Below are positions 1 to 9,173 of a stretch of DNA of 28,813 nucleotides, piece after piece. Position numbers and translations under genes: made by a program. The notes below the pieces were generated by a model, which had not been told where the DNA came from, did no database searches, and was given only the letters and a program-made list of their open reading frames with translations. Source of the stretch: Rhodospirillaceae bacterium (lineage in GTDB: Bacteria; Pseudomonadota; Alphaproteobacteria; MPNO01; UBA2964); the NCBI GenBank assembly GCA_002712335.1, contig PATI01000015.1, positions 1 to 28,813 on the forward strand, read 5' to 3'. Numbering within the stretch: position 1 is the first letter of the stretch; each line of letters opens with the position of its first letter.

Positions 1-1008
1 TTGGTACTGATGGAAGTCCTTTCAGACTTCGGTACGGTAGAGTTTTTTGCAATCGAAACTTTGACCTTGGGAATTTTCAACGTTTGGCTGGGCATGAATA
101 ACCTAACGGCTGCTGCGCAGATTGCAGGAATGGCATTCATTTTCATTTTGGCACTAGTGGTTATCGAACGAGCAGCAAGACGTCGTCAAAGATTCAATGA
201 TACTAGTGGACGTGCAAAAACTATATCTGCATTGGACGTAAAAGGTGGCCGCGCTTTTCTTTGCGCCTTCCTATGCTGTTGTCCTATTTTTCTGGGATTT
301 ATAATACCCGTCGGGGTTCTGATAAATTTTATATTAAAAGGTCTGTCCATTACGAATTTAGATGCGTTGATCTCGGCTACGTTTAATTCTCTCGTTTTAT
401 CTTCAGTAGCCGCGGCTTTAGTGATGGGAATAGCAATTTTTATGGTATTGGCTACAACCTATCAAAGACACCCCTTTTTGAAGGGTCTCTCAACAGTTGC
501 AGTGCTCGGCTACGCATTCCCAGGCGCAATATTAGCAATCGGCGTTGTCTCCTTTGCCGGGAGCGTTGATGCTTTGGGATCCAAAATTGGGGTATCTGAT
601 GGGATTTTGATAGGTGGCATCGGGTTATTGGTATTAGCCTATGTAGTCCGTTTTCAAGCAGTTGGACATGGAGCAATAACTGCTGGGGTAAATCGACTCT
701 CACCAAATATAATGAGCGCAAGTTTTGTTTTAGGTAGAGGTTTCTCAAATAGTATGGTGACACTTGGACCTCCTCTTCTGAAGAGATCAATCTTAGCCGG
801 AGGTATTCTTGTTTTCGTAGATGTTATGAAGGAGCTTCCAATGACACTTCTGCTGCGACCCTTTAACTATGAAACCTTATCTACCTACGTCTACCAGTTT
901 GCAAAAGACGAATTACTTGAGGAATCAGCATTAGCAGCGGTAACAATTATTATTGCCGGCCTTGGACCTGTAATTTTGATCAATGCTTCAGAACGCGGTA
1001 AGACTTGA
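1..1008 (+). CDS. fbpB: Ferric-iron ABC transporter permease (FbpB/SfuB type), 5'-truncated
   Basis: This is the C-terminal 335 residues of an inner-membrane permease that would carry Fe(III) delivered by a periplasmic binding protein and powered by a separate ATPase. The TTG at the window edge is probably not the true start; family members are over 500 residues and contain two permease modules. The visible part begins in the linker DFGTVEFF, typical of Fe3+ permeases. A membrane segment (about residues 37-56) is followed by a basic stretch (ERAARRRQR). The second module then has about six hydrophobic segments between residues 85 and 330. The cytoplasmic EAA-like loop that docks with the ATPase is near residues 238-266 (SASFVLGRGFSNSM...LLKRSI), followed by the conserved KELPMTLLLRPF. 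It ends 12 bases before the convergent pckA stop, with no visible terminator between. The family is firm; iron rather than another substrate is inferred from similarity to FbpB. Confidence 0.85.
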   Translation: MVLMEVLSDFGTVEFFAIETLTLGIFNVWLGMNNLTAAAQIAGMAFIFILALVVIERAARRRQRFNDTSGRAKTISALDVKGGRAFLCAFLCCCPIFLGFIIPVGVLINFILKGLSITNLDALISATFNSLVLSSVAAALVMGIAIFMVLATTYQRHPFLKGLSTVAVLGYAFPGAILAIGVVSFAGSVDALGSKIGVSDGILIGGIGLLVLAYVVRFQAVGHGAITAGVNRLSPNIMSASFVLGRGFSNSMVTLGPPLLKRSILAGGILVFVDVMKELPMTLLLRPFNYETLSTYVYQFAKDELLEESALAAVTIIIAGLGPVILINASERGKT

Positions 1009-1020
1009 GGAATAATAACT

Positions 1021-2631
1021 TTAAGCTGCTGCGTGTATACCTGCCTTATTAACGTTGTCATCGACATGAGATTCAAACTGTTTGAAATTTTCTTCAAACT
1101 GTTTGGCTAAATGCTGTGCCGTACTGTCATATTCTCCCTTATCGTCCCAGGTGTTACGAGGTGCGAGTACGTTACTAGGCACGTCAGGGCACCCTTCAGG
1201 AACCAGCAGCCCAAAGTTAGGGTCTGCTGCCACGCCAACTGAGGCCAGCTTTCCATCCAAAGCTGCCCTAACCATGGCTCGGGTATGCGCAATTTTCATC
1301 CGTTTACCAACTCCATATGCACCCCCACTCCAACCGGTATTAACCAGCCAGCAACTGGACTTATGTTTGGCAATACGTTCTCCAAGAATTTTTGCATATA
1401 TTGTTGGATGACGGGGAAGAAACGGTGCACCAAAACAAGTTGAAAAGGTTGCTTCAGCTCCCGATGTCATGCCGCGCTCTGTACCCGCCACCTTTGCAGT
1501 ATATCCTGATAAAAAATGATACATAGCTTGTTCGGGTGTCATTTTACTAATTGGAGGTAAAACACCAAACGCATCTGCTGTTAACATTACGATATTGTCT
1601 GGATGTCCTCCCATCCCGGAGTCGCTTATATTCTCCATGTAATCAATCGGGTATGAAGAGCGGGCATTTTCAGCTAACGATCCATCATCGAAATCTGGAA
1701 TTCGAGTAACAGGGTCAAGGACCACGTTCTCTAAAATGGTCCCAAATCGTCGGGACGCCGTGTATATTTCTGGTTCAGCTTCAGCTGATAAATTGATAGT
1801 TTTTGCGTAGCAACCACCTTCGAAATTGAAAACTCCGTTATCCGACCAGCCATGCTCGTCGTCACCAATCATTGTACGAGTTGAGTCCGAGGACAAAGTA
1901 GTTTTACCAGTTCCCGAAAGTCCGAAGAAAATAGCAACATCCCCATTCGAACCAATATTTGAAGAGCAATGCATTGTCATGACGCCTATCGCCGGCAAAA
2001 TCCAATTCATTACACCAAAGATACTTTTCTTTATTTCTCCAGTATAATGGCTACCTCCAACAAGAACAGTTTTTGCTGGAATATTAACAAGAATACAGAC
2101 TTCGCTGTTGGTGCCATCTGTTTCAGGGTTTGAATGGAAATCGGGTGCTTGAATTACCGTCCACTCCGGTGTGAATGACGCAAGTTCATCGTTGGCCGGT
2201 TGTATAAACATATTACGAGCAAACAAACTGTGCCATGCGTTTTCTGTAATAATCCTCACGGGTAACCGGTATTTAGGATCTGCACCGCAATAGCAATCTT
2301 GGACAAAGACCTCTTTATCTTTCAAATAACTCATCATGCGATTATGAACGATCGAAAATTTATCGGCCCCGAGTGGCTGATTGACTGGCCCCCACCAAAC
2401 GTCTTGTTGGATGGAGGGGTCTTCAATCATAAATTTGTCTTTTGGAGAACGTCCAGTGTATTCACCGGTTTTAGTTACGAATGCCCCATCAATGGATAGC
2501 ACACCCTCTTTTCTGCGCAGGCCTGCTTCATAAAGCTGAGGTGCGGTTTGGTTCCAATGCACTGAGCCGGTTGCACTTAACCCGTGATTGCTGATACCGA
2601 AGTTACTTATAAAAGGTCCAATATTCCCCAC
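1021..2631 (-). CDS. pckA: Phosphoenolpyruvate carboxykinase (ATP)
   Basis: A cytoplasmic enzyme that converts oxaloacetate and ATP to phosphoenolpyruvate, CO2 and ADP, the entry step of gluconeogenesis from organic acids. The 536-residue product is the normal family length. Visible motifs are the substrate-binding GRSPKDKF (residues 60-67), the PEPCK-specific segment GGSHYTGEIKKSIF (192-205), the P-loop GLSGTGKTTLS (237-247) and the metal-binding IGDDEHGW (255-262). The start is a GTG at 2629-2631, preceded by AGGAG with a six-base spacer (minus strand), so the non-ATG start is well supported. The gene is transcribed away from chvI; in Agrobacterium pckA is under ChvG/ChvI control, so shared regulation here is a reasonable inference. 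It is convergent with the iron permease. Confidence 0.97.
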   Translation of the reverse strand: MGNIGPFISNFGISNHGLSATGSVHWNQTAPQLYEAGLRRKEGVLSIDGAFVTKTGEYTGRSPKDKFMIEDPSIQQDVWWGPVNQPLGADKFSIVHNRMMSYLKDKEVFVQDCYCGADPKYRLPVRIITENAWHSLFARNMFIQPANDELASFTPEWTVIQAPDFHSNPETDGTNSEVCILVNIPAKTVLVGGSHYTGEIKKSIFGVMNWILPAIGVMTMHCSSNIGSNGDVAIFFGLSGTGKTTLSSDSTRTMIGDDEHGWSDNGVFNFEGGCYAKTINLSAEAEPEIYTASRRFGTILENVVLDPVTRIPDFDDGSLAENARSSYPIDYMENISDSGMGGHPDNIVMLTADAFGVLPPISKMTPEQAMYHFLSGYTAKVAGTERGMTSGAEATFSTCFGAPFLPRHPTIYAKILGERIAKHKSSCWLVNTGWSGGAYGVGKRMKIAHTRAMVRAALDGKLASVGVAADPNFGLLVPEGCPDVPSNVLAPRNTWDDKGEYDSTAQHLAKQFEENFKQFESHVDDNVNKAGIHAAA

Positions 2632-2694
2632 AACTCACTCCTGAATTTTTCTCGTCAGACTAATTTTTAGCAATTCTAAATTTAATTTTGTGCG

Positions 2695-2723
2695 TCTATA
2701 CCCCAAACGTTTTCTTGTTTCAA
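2695..2723 (-). promoter_or_regulatory. Probable pckA promoter
   Basis: On the minus strand a TTGAAA -35 element (2718-2723) is separated by exactly 17 bases from a TATAGA -10 element (2695-2700). This is a close match to the housekeeping sigma-factor consensus. Transcription would begin near 2688 and give a leader of roughly 57 bases before the pckA GTG and its AGGAG site. Spacing and position are seen directly; promoter activity is inferred. Confidence 0.5.
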
Positions 2724-2926
2724 ACATAACCTTACAAGCATGCTACTGCAACTCTCCAACTCAGGAGTATTTAAGGCAAATTATCGCAGTTTTTTTTGGG
2801 TTTATGTGTTTACGTTTGTTTAACACTCGCTTCATGAAGTGCGGTAAACCGAATCAAAAAAATAAAAGCATATTCTTTAATCTATCCAGAGTTCAAACAA
2901 TAATAATTAAATAAATAGCTAAAAAG

Positions 2927-2941
2927 TATAATGGGTATAAT
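2927..2941 (+). promoter_or_regulatory. Tandem TATAAT boxes facing chvI
   Basis: Two perfect TATAAT hexamers (2927-2932 and 2936-2941) lie nine bases apart, each preceded by G. No clear TTGACA-like -35 element lies at the right distance from either, so the promoter may need an activator such as ChvI itself or may be fortuitous in AT-rich DNA. Initiation from the second box would begin near 2948 and give a chvI leader of about 210 bases containing two hairpins. Confidence 0.35.
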
Positions 2942-2963
2942 AGTTGCTAAATGAAAACGGAGC

Positions 2964-2992
2964 AAAAAAAGTCTCATCATTGGACTTTTTTT
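2964..2992 (+). terminator. Terminator-like hairpin in the chvI leader
   Basis: A perfect 10-bp inverted repeat, AAAAAAAGTC (2964-2973) and GACTTTTTTT (2983-2992), encloses a nine-base loop. The stem is A/T rich and has the A-tract/T-tract symmetry of a weak bidirectional terminator. It lies about 20 bases after the tandem -10 boxes and about 170 bases before the chvI GTG, where no gene end needs a terminator. Attenuation of chvI or the 3' end of a very short RNA are both possible; the pairing is seen, the role is inferred. Confidence 0.35.
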
Positions 2993-3160
2993 CATTAAGT
3001 TATAGAGAACGTTTATTTTTTTATGAAATCAAAAAAGGCAATTTTTCCTATTATTGCCCTAATTCTGCTTGATTTAGAGTTTGTATTAAGACTTGAACTA
3101 AATTTTGGGAGAAGCAGAATGAATTTGGGGTTTAATGATTATGAATTTGGAGGAGTTCCT

Positions 3161-3862
3161 GTGGGGCATAAAATAGCATTGGTTGATGATGATCGAAATA
3201 TTTTGACATCAGTAACAATGATACTTGAAGCAGAGGGCTATGAGGTAAAGACATTCACGGATGGAGAGGCGGCGTTTCATGGCCTTTCAGCCCAGCCTGT
3301 AGATTTGGCTATCCTCGATATAAAAATGCCTCGACTAGATGGGATTGAACTTTTGAGGCGTCTTCGTAAAAAAAGCGACCTACCAATAATCTTTCTTACT
3401 TCTAAGGATGATGAAGTTGATGAAATATTAGGCCTTAGGGTGGGTGCAGATGATTATGTTAAGAAACCATTTTCACAACAATTGCTGCTTCAGAGAATCC
3501 GTTCATTATTAAGACGTCATGATCGTTCGGGAGTGTTTCTAGAGGGTGTTGATAATGAGCCTCCAATCGTTAGGGGTAACTTAAAATTGGATACTGCTCG
3601 ACATCTTTGCTCTTGGAAGGGTGATGCTGTAAAACTCACCATAACAGAATTTCTTATCTTAAAAACATTAGCAGCAAGACCCGGTATTTTTAAAAATCGA
3701 AATCAATTAATGGATGCGGCATTAGGGGAGGATATTTATGTTAATGATCGCACGATTGACAGCCACATTAAGAGAATTCGTAAAAAATTTAAAGTTGTTG
3801 ATCCTGATTTCGACCCAATCGAGACTCTTTATGGTGGCGGTTACCGTTACCGAGAAGAGTGA
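3161..3862 (+). CDS. chvI: Response regulator ChvI, OmpR family
   Basis: Cytoplasmic DNA-binding partner of the ChvG sensor kinase, a conserved alphaproteobacterial system for acid and envelope signals. The receiver domain (about residues 4-115) has the acidic cluster LVDDD (D9-D11), the phospho-acceptor D53 in [14 protein letters not shown]80 and the KPF lysine K102. A winged-helix output domain (about 135-230) ends with [16 protein letters not shown] and GGGYRY. I choose the GTG at 3161 because a near-perfect GGAGGAG lies five bases upstream and the product [12 protein letters not shown] starts where ChvI homologues start. That gives 233 residues, the family length. The frame stays open upstream: an ATG at 3119 also has a GGAG site (product 247 residues), and 3023 would add a hydrophobic, unconserved leader. 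chvG follows 12 bases downstream. Confidence 0.92.
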   Translation: MGHKIALVDDDRNILTSVTMILEAEGYEVKTFTDGEAAFHGLSAQPVDLAILDIKMPRLDGIELLRRLRKKSDLPIIFLTSKDDEVDEILGLRVGADDYVKKPFSQQLLLQRIRSLLRRHDRSGVFLEGVDNEPPIVRGNLKLDTARHLCSWKGDAVKLTITEFLILKTLAARPGIFKNRNQLMDAALGEDIYVNDRTIDSHIKRIRKKFKVVDPDFDPIETLYGGGYRYREE

Positions 3863-3874
3863 TTTGTAAAGTAA

Positions 3875-5542
3875 ATGGAATGGGGCTTCAATAGGGCACG
3901 CTTTAAGAATTCTGCTGATAATCATAGTAGTTCTCAGTCCGCAGAAAAAAATAAGAAAATTAATCGGCGCGGATTATTCTCACCCTTAACGTCTCGGATT
4001 TTGCTAGTTAACGTCCTTGCTCTCGCAATTTTGTTTATTGGGCTTCTTGATCAAGGTCGCTATGAGAAGGACTTGATCGAAACCAAGGTACAATCGTTAT
4101 TTACCCAAGGAGAAATGATATCGGCTGCACTAGCGGAGAGTGCCTATGAAACTCGGCTTAATGGCTCAACGGCGTTGGAGCCATCAATCGCCTCACCGAT
4201 GCTACGGCGTTTAGTCAAGCGCACTAAGGATAGAACGAGGTTATTTGACGGGAATGGTTATTTAATGGCTGATAGCCAAAGTCTTTTAGGCCCTCAGGGT
4301 GCTACAGTAATAAAAGTCGAATTACCACCAATTGCAGATAATGATACATTTAGGATTTTTGTAAAATGGTTGGAGATGATATTTTTGGAGCCTGGCCGTA
4401 ATCTGCCGCTTTATCAGGAAAATGCATATCAGCGAGCTGGAGATTATCGAGAAGTAGAGCGTGCCCTTTCAGGAGAGCCAAGTTCCGAAATTCGTATTAA
4501 TGAGTCTGGTAGACTTTTAATCGGCGTTGCGGTTCCAGTACAACGTTTTAAAAAAGTTATAGGTGTTGTTTTCATTACACATGATGCCAAGAAAATTGAT
4601 GAAAAAATTCATGCTTATCTAATATTAATATTGTCTATTTTTGCGGTAGCACTCTGTGTCACTGTTTGTTTATCCTTTTATCTAAGTGGCACGATCGTTC
4701 GTCCACTGCGTCGTTTGGCGACTTCGGCTGACCGCGTTAGAACCACACCTAGTCAAGTCAAAGCATTGCCAAAATTTCAGGGGCGAAATGACGAAATAGG
4801 GGATCTTGCCGAGGCTTTGAATGCAATGACTGCTGCGTTGTCAGAGCGTTTGGACGCTATAGATAGATTTGCTGCCGATGTTTCTCATGAACTAAAAAAC
4901 CCCTTAACGTCTGCACTAAGTGCTGCAGAAACAGCTGCTCGTATTGATGATGCTCAGCAGCAACGAAAGCTAATGGCAATAATCAAAGATGACATAATTC
5001 GCTGTGATCGCACAATAACCGAGATCTCGGAAGCATCTCGGCTAGATGCTCAGTTATCCCGTGATGAGAATGAAATAATTGATCTCGACCCACTTTTGGC
5101 CACATTAGTTGAGGTGTCCCAATCAGGTAGTCCCTTCACAAACCAGATTCATTATGTGGAAAATGGAACTGGACCATATACTGTTTTGGGGAAAAGGGGA
5201 CCGATAGAAAGGGTATTTAAAAATTTATTTGATAACGCTCTTTCTTTTAGTCCACCCAATGGCGAAGTAAAGGTTAAAGTTAGGCGGGATAACGAAAACA
5301 TTTTTATCACTGTTGAGGATCAAGGACCAGGAATACGAGAGGGAAGCCTAGAAAAGATATTCAATAGGTTTTATAGCGAGAGGCCCGAATCAGAACAGTT
5401 TGGGACTCATTCGGGATTAGGACTCAGCATGGTGCGGCAGATTATTGCTGCTTATCGTGGTGAAATTGTTGTTAAGAATTTAAAAAATTCAAACGGAAAA
5501 ATTATGGGCGCATGTTTTGTAGTCAGCTTGCCAGCTTGCTGA
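3875..5542 (+). CDS. chvG: Sensor histidine kinase ChvG
   Basis: Inner-membrane histidine kinase that phosphorylates ChvI. Of 555 residues, about 1-38 are cytoplasmic and basic. Transmembrane segment 1 is about 40-58, and a periplasmic sensor region with the RTRLFDGNGYLMADS signature of ChvG-type stimulus domains covers about 60-245. Transmembrane segment 2 is about 247-270 and a HAMP linker runs about 271-322. The H-box ADVSHELKNPLTS carries the phospho-accepting H338. The ATPase domain has the N-box KNLFDNALSFSPP (about 449-461), EDQGPGI (481-487) and SGLGLSMV (513-520). The ATG at 3875 has only a weak ribosome-binding site, so translation is probably coupled to chvI 12 bases upstream. hprK starts nine bases downstream, which places this envelope sensor in one transcription unit with the phosphotransferase genes. 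Confidence 0.95.
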   Translation: MEWGFNRARFKNSADNHSSSQSAEKNKKINRRGLFSPLTSRILLVNVLALAILFIGLLDQGRYEKDLIETKVQSLFTQGEMISAALAESAYETRLNGSTALEPSIASPMLRRLVKRTKDRTRLFDGNGYLMADSQSLLGPQGATVIKVELPPIADNDTFRIFVKWLEMIFLEPGRNLPLYQENAYQRAGDYREVERALSGEPSSEIRINESGRLLIGVAVPVQRFKKVIGVVFITHDAKKIDEKIHAYLILILSIFAVALCVTVCLSFYLSGTIVRPLRRLATSADRVRTTPSQVKALPKFQGRNDEIGDLAEALNAMTAALSERLDAIDRFAADVSHELKNPLTSALSAAETAARIDDAQQQRKLMAIIKDDIIRCDRTITEISEASRLDAQLSRDENEIIDLDPLLATLVEVSQSGSPFTNQIHYVENGTGPYTVLGKRGPIERVFKNLFDNALSFSPPNGEVKVKVRRDNENIFITVEDQGPGIREGSLEKIFNRFYSERPESEQFGTHSGLGLSMVRQIIAAYRGEIVVKNLKNSNGKIMGACFVVSLPAC

Positions 5543-5551
5543 GAATAATTA

Positions 5552-5968
5552 ATGAAATTCTTACATGCTAGTTGTGTCGCAATAGGTCAATTTGGGATTC
5601 TTTTACGGGGTCCATCCGGCAGTGGCAAGTCAGATCTTGCGCTTAGATTAATTGACGAAGGTGCTATCCTCGTAGCGGATGACCAGGTTTATCTGGAGAG
5701 TATTGACGGTGAATTGTTGGGTAGTAGCCACAATAAAATCGCAGGCAAAATCGAGATCAGGGGTTGTGGTATTTTTGATTTTCCTTTTTTAAAGGCTATT
5801 ACAATAAAGTTGGTTATTGATTTGGAAAATCGGGAAAATATTCCACGCCTACCAGAGACTGATTCTTGTATAATTTTTGGACATAGATTGCCACTATATC
5901 GGTTGTATGCCTTTGATATTTCTTCTCCTATTAAAATACGCACTTTGTTGAAAAATCTAGTAAATTAA
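5552..5968 (+). CDS. hprK: Short-form HPr kinase/phosphorylase
   Basis: Enzyme that phosphorylates, and in most homologues dephosphorylates, a serine of HPr. At 138 residues it has only the catalytic domain; Gram-positive HprK is about 310 residues with an extra N-terminal domain. The short form is usual in Alphaproteobacteria. Seen: P-loop GPSGSGKS (20-27), VADDQV (41-46) and the HprK signature IAGKIEIRGCGIF (63-75). Its target serine is present in the HPr encoded about 1.5 kb downstream (S46), which supports a working pair. It follows chvG by nine bases and precedes rapZ by 60 bases. Confidence 0.94.
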   Translation: MKFLHASCVAIGQFGILLRGPSGSGKSDLALRLIDEGAILVADDQVYLESIDGELLGSSHNKIAGKIEIRGCGIFDFPFLKAITIKLVIDLENRENIPRLPETDSCIIFGHRLPLYRLYAFDISSPIKIRTLLKNLVN

Positions 5969-6028
5969 ATGGTATAAATATAAACTTTCTGTAAAATTGC
6001 AAAATTCCTGTCATGGTAGTCCGTAAAA

Positions 6029-6970
6029 ATGACGTTACCAGAATATAAAAATAAAAAACCAAATAATATATCTTCTACGCCGTTAATCTCTATGCGGAAG
6101 TCTGTGCTTTTAATTACCGGTATCTCGGGAGCTGGTCGTTCAACTTCTTTAAAAATTTTAGAAGATCTCAGCTATGAAGCGGTTGATAATTTGCCGCTTA
6201 AATTTTTATCGACGCTGGCTGCATCTGTAGATGGTGTAGAACGACCGCTTGCTATTGGTATAGATGTTCGGACTAGAGGTTTTCAAATTGACAAATTTTT
6301 TAGCGTGTTAGACACACTTAAAAAAAAATCGGGATCCAGTGTGAAAATAATATTTTTAGACTGCGATAATGATGTTTTGCAACGACGTTTTACAGAAACC
6401 CGTCGTCGTCATCCGTTGGCTGCCGATCGTCCAGTAATGGATGGAATTTTAAAAGAAAGGCAGTCTATATTAGAACTCCGAGACCGTGCTGATCTTATAA
6501 TAGATACATCCGAATTATCGCTTAATGATCTAAAACAGATACTTTCGGGGCACTTTTCAGTTGATGAGGAAATTAAGTTTTTCATTTCCGTTATTTCTTT
6601 TTCTTATCGACGTGGTATTCCCAGAGAGTCCGATCTTGTTTTTGATGCAAGATTTTTAGCTAACCCCTTTTATGAGGATAGTCTCAAGGAATTAACAGGT
6701 ATGGATCAAGAGGTGGCCGATTTTGTGGCAAAAGATCCCTATTTTAAGCCTTTTTTTGAATCATTAAAGGCATTGTTGAACCCACTTCTACCTCGCTTTA
6801 AAAATGAGGGTAAAAGTTATCTCACAATATCAATTGGTTGTACCGGAGGACGTCATCGGTCAGTATTTGTTGTAGAAGAACTTGTTAAATGGCTCCAGAA
6901 AACTGGAAATCGCGTTGATTTTAGTCACCGTGAGTTGCCAAGGATCGAAAAACTAAATCCTGGAGCATAG
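6029..6970 (+). CDS. rapZ: RNase adapter / nucleotide-binding protein RapZ (YvcJ family)
   Basis: A cytoplasmic nucleotide-binding protein. In E. coli RapZ guides RNase E to the sRNA GlmZ and so controls glucosamine-6-phosphate synthase; the role in Alphaproteobacteria is less clear. The 313-residue product has the P-loop-like GISGAGRS (31-38), where the usual Walker lysine is arginine, then VDNLPL (about 52-57), a FLDCDNDVLQRRFTETRRRHPL segment centred near 120, and the family C-terminal signature SIGCTGGRHRSVFVVEEL (about 268-285). Homologues usually start close to the P-loop, so an alternative ATG at 6092 (residue 22, MRKSVLLITG) is possible; neither start has a clear ribosome-binding site. 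It sits between hprK and the EIIA gene, the standard alphaproteobacterial order. Confidence 0.94.
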   Translation: MTLPEYKNKKPNNISSTPLISMRKSVLLITGISGAGRSTSLKILEDLSYEAVDNLPLKFLSTLAASVDGVERPLAIGIDVRTRGFQIDKFFSVLDTLKKKSGSSVKIIFLDCDNDVLQRRFTETRRRHPLAADRPVMDGILKERQSILELRDRADLIIDTSELSLNDLKQILSGHFSVDEEIKFFISVISFSYRRGIPRESDLVFDARFLANPFYEDSLKELTGMDQEVADFVAKDPYFKPFFESLKALLNPLLPRFKNEGKSYLTISIGCTGGRHRSVFVVEELVKWLQKTGNRVDFSHRELPRIEKLNPGA

Positions 6971-6978
6971 AGAAAACA

Positions 6979-7386
6979 ATGATTGGTATAGTCCTTGTTA
7001 CCCATGGTCAACTAGCGGAAGAGTTCTTGTATGCTTTGGAGCACATTGTCGGCCAGCAGACCAATATAAAGGCTATTGGTATTCAGGAGGAAGATGACAT
7101 GGAAAAGCGTCGCCGTGATATTTTCCAAGCAATAAAAAATGTCGAAGATGGAGATGGAGTTGTTCTTTTGACGGATATGTTTGGTGGCACGCCATCAAAT
7201 CTAGCTATTTCTTTAATGTCTGAAAATTCTGTTGAGGTTGTTGCCGGGGTTAACCTACCTATGCTGATTCAGTTGGTGCGATCACGTCAGACACATAAAC
7301 TAAAGGATGCGGCTTTAGATGCAGCTGATGCTGGTAGAAAGTATATCAGTGTTGCTTCAAAAATACTTAATGATCGAAAAAAATAA
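6979..7386 (+). CDS. PTS EIIA component, mannose family
   Basis: A 135-residue stand-alone EIIA(Man)-type protein that accepts phosphate from HPr. The phospho-accepting histidine is H9 in VLVTHGQLAEEF. The other family motif, LLTDMFGGTPSNLA, is at 63-76. No EIIB, EIIC or EIID gene lies near it, so it is unlikely to move sugar and more likely acts as a signalling output of the phosphorelay. It begins eight bases after the rapZ stop with GAGAAAA as a weak ribosome-binding site. Often called manX or ptsM in alphaproteobacterial genomes; the family is secure and the regulatory role is inferred from context. Confidence 0.93.
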   Translation: MIGIVLVTHGQLAEEFLYALEHIVGQQTNIKAIGIQEEDDMEKRRRDIFQAIKNVEDGDGVVLLTDMFGGTPSNLAISLMSENSVEVVAGVNLPMLIQLVRSRQTHKLKDAALDAADAGRKYISVASKILNDRKK

Positions 7387-7431
7387 CTAAATGTTTTTTG
7401 ATCAAAATTATAAAAAAAATCGAGTAAAAAT

Positions 7432-7698
7432 TTGATCGAAAAAAAGGTGACAATTGTAAACAAGAGGGGATTACACGCCAGAGCGGCGGCGCGCTTCTCG
7501 AAATTGGCAGAAAATTTCCATTCAGAAATAAAGGTGGAAGTTGATGGATTAAGCGTATCGGCCCGATCAATTATGGGGTTGATGATGCTTGGTGCTAGTC
7601 AGGGGGTTGATGTTTTAATTACCGCTCAGGGTGAGGATGAGAAAGAGGGACTCAATGCACTAGTGGAGCTTATAAAAAAATGTTTTGATGAGGAATGA
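7432..7698 (+). CDS. ptsH: Phosphocarrier protein HPr
   Basis: Small cytoplasmic phosphocarrier that takes phosphate from EI at a histidine and passes it to EIIA. In 88 residues it keeps both regulatory sites: H15 in NKRGLHARAAARF and S46 in SARSIMGLMMLGA, the target of HprK. The start is TTG (7432-7434), with GAG seven bases upstream; no in-frame ATG or GTG gives the N-terminal strand that HPr needs. A 14-codon ATG frame (7391-7435) ends on this start and may couple translation. EI (ptsI/ptsP) is not in the window. Confidence 0.95.
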   Translation: MIEKKVTIVNKRGLHARAAARFSKLAENFHSEIKVEVDGLSVSARSIMGLMMLGASQGVDVLITAQGEDEKEGLNALVELIKKCFDEE

Positions 7699-7794
7699 CG
7701 TTCAAATTTTTATACTATTGCCTTTAAGTGTGTTTGATTGTTATACGGCGTTATTTTTCTGGTTCAAAGTATTTGAGATATAGGTCGGATTTAA

Positions 7795-9126
<1,332 letters not shown>

Positions 9127-9173
9127 CTGTTTATTGCGAGATTCGGTATCGAAGAGTAAAAGCAGCCATAGAA

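Larger units (their letters stand above)
2632..3160. other. Divergent pckA/chvI intergenic control region
   Basis: About 530 AT-rich bases lie between the divergent pckA and chvI starts. It holds a good pckA promoter (2695-2723), two tandem perfect TATAAT boxes facing chvI (2927-2941), a 10-bp perfect hairpin (2964-2992) and a second hairpin with stem GGCAAT/ATTGCC (3037-3042 with 3053-3058). The palindrome CTTCATGAAG lies near 2832-2841. I see no convincing protein gene: a 74-codon open frame at 2690-2914 has no ribosome-binding site and overlaps the pckA promoter. ChvI-binding sites would be expected here, but I could not define one. Confidence 0.6.

Noticed and set aside
2690..2914. 74-codon open frame in the pckA-chvI gap
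   Set aside because: No ribosome-binding site, unconvincing composition, and it overlaps the likely pckA promoter.
3023..3160. N-terminal extension of ChvI from the ATG at 3023 or 3119
   Set aside because: The extension is hydrophobic and unlike ChvI homologues; GTG 3161 has a near-perfect GGAGGAG site and gives the canonical N-terminus. ATG 3119, which also has a GGAG site, cannot be fully excluded.
7718..7747. Possible ahcY promoter (TTGCCT, 18 bases, TATACG)
   Set aside because: The match is too weak to list, although a promoter in this 132-base gap is likely.
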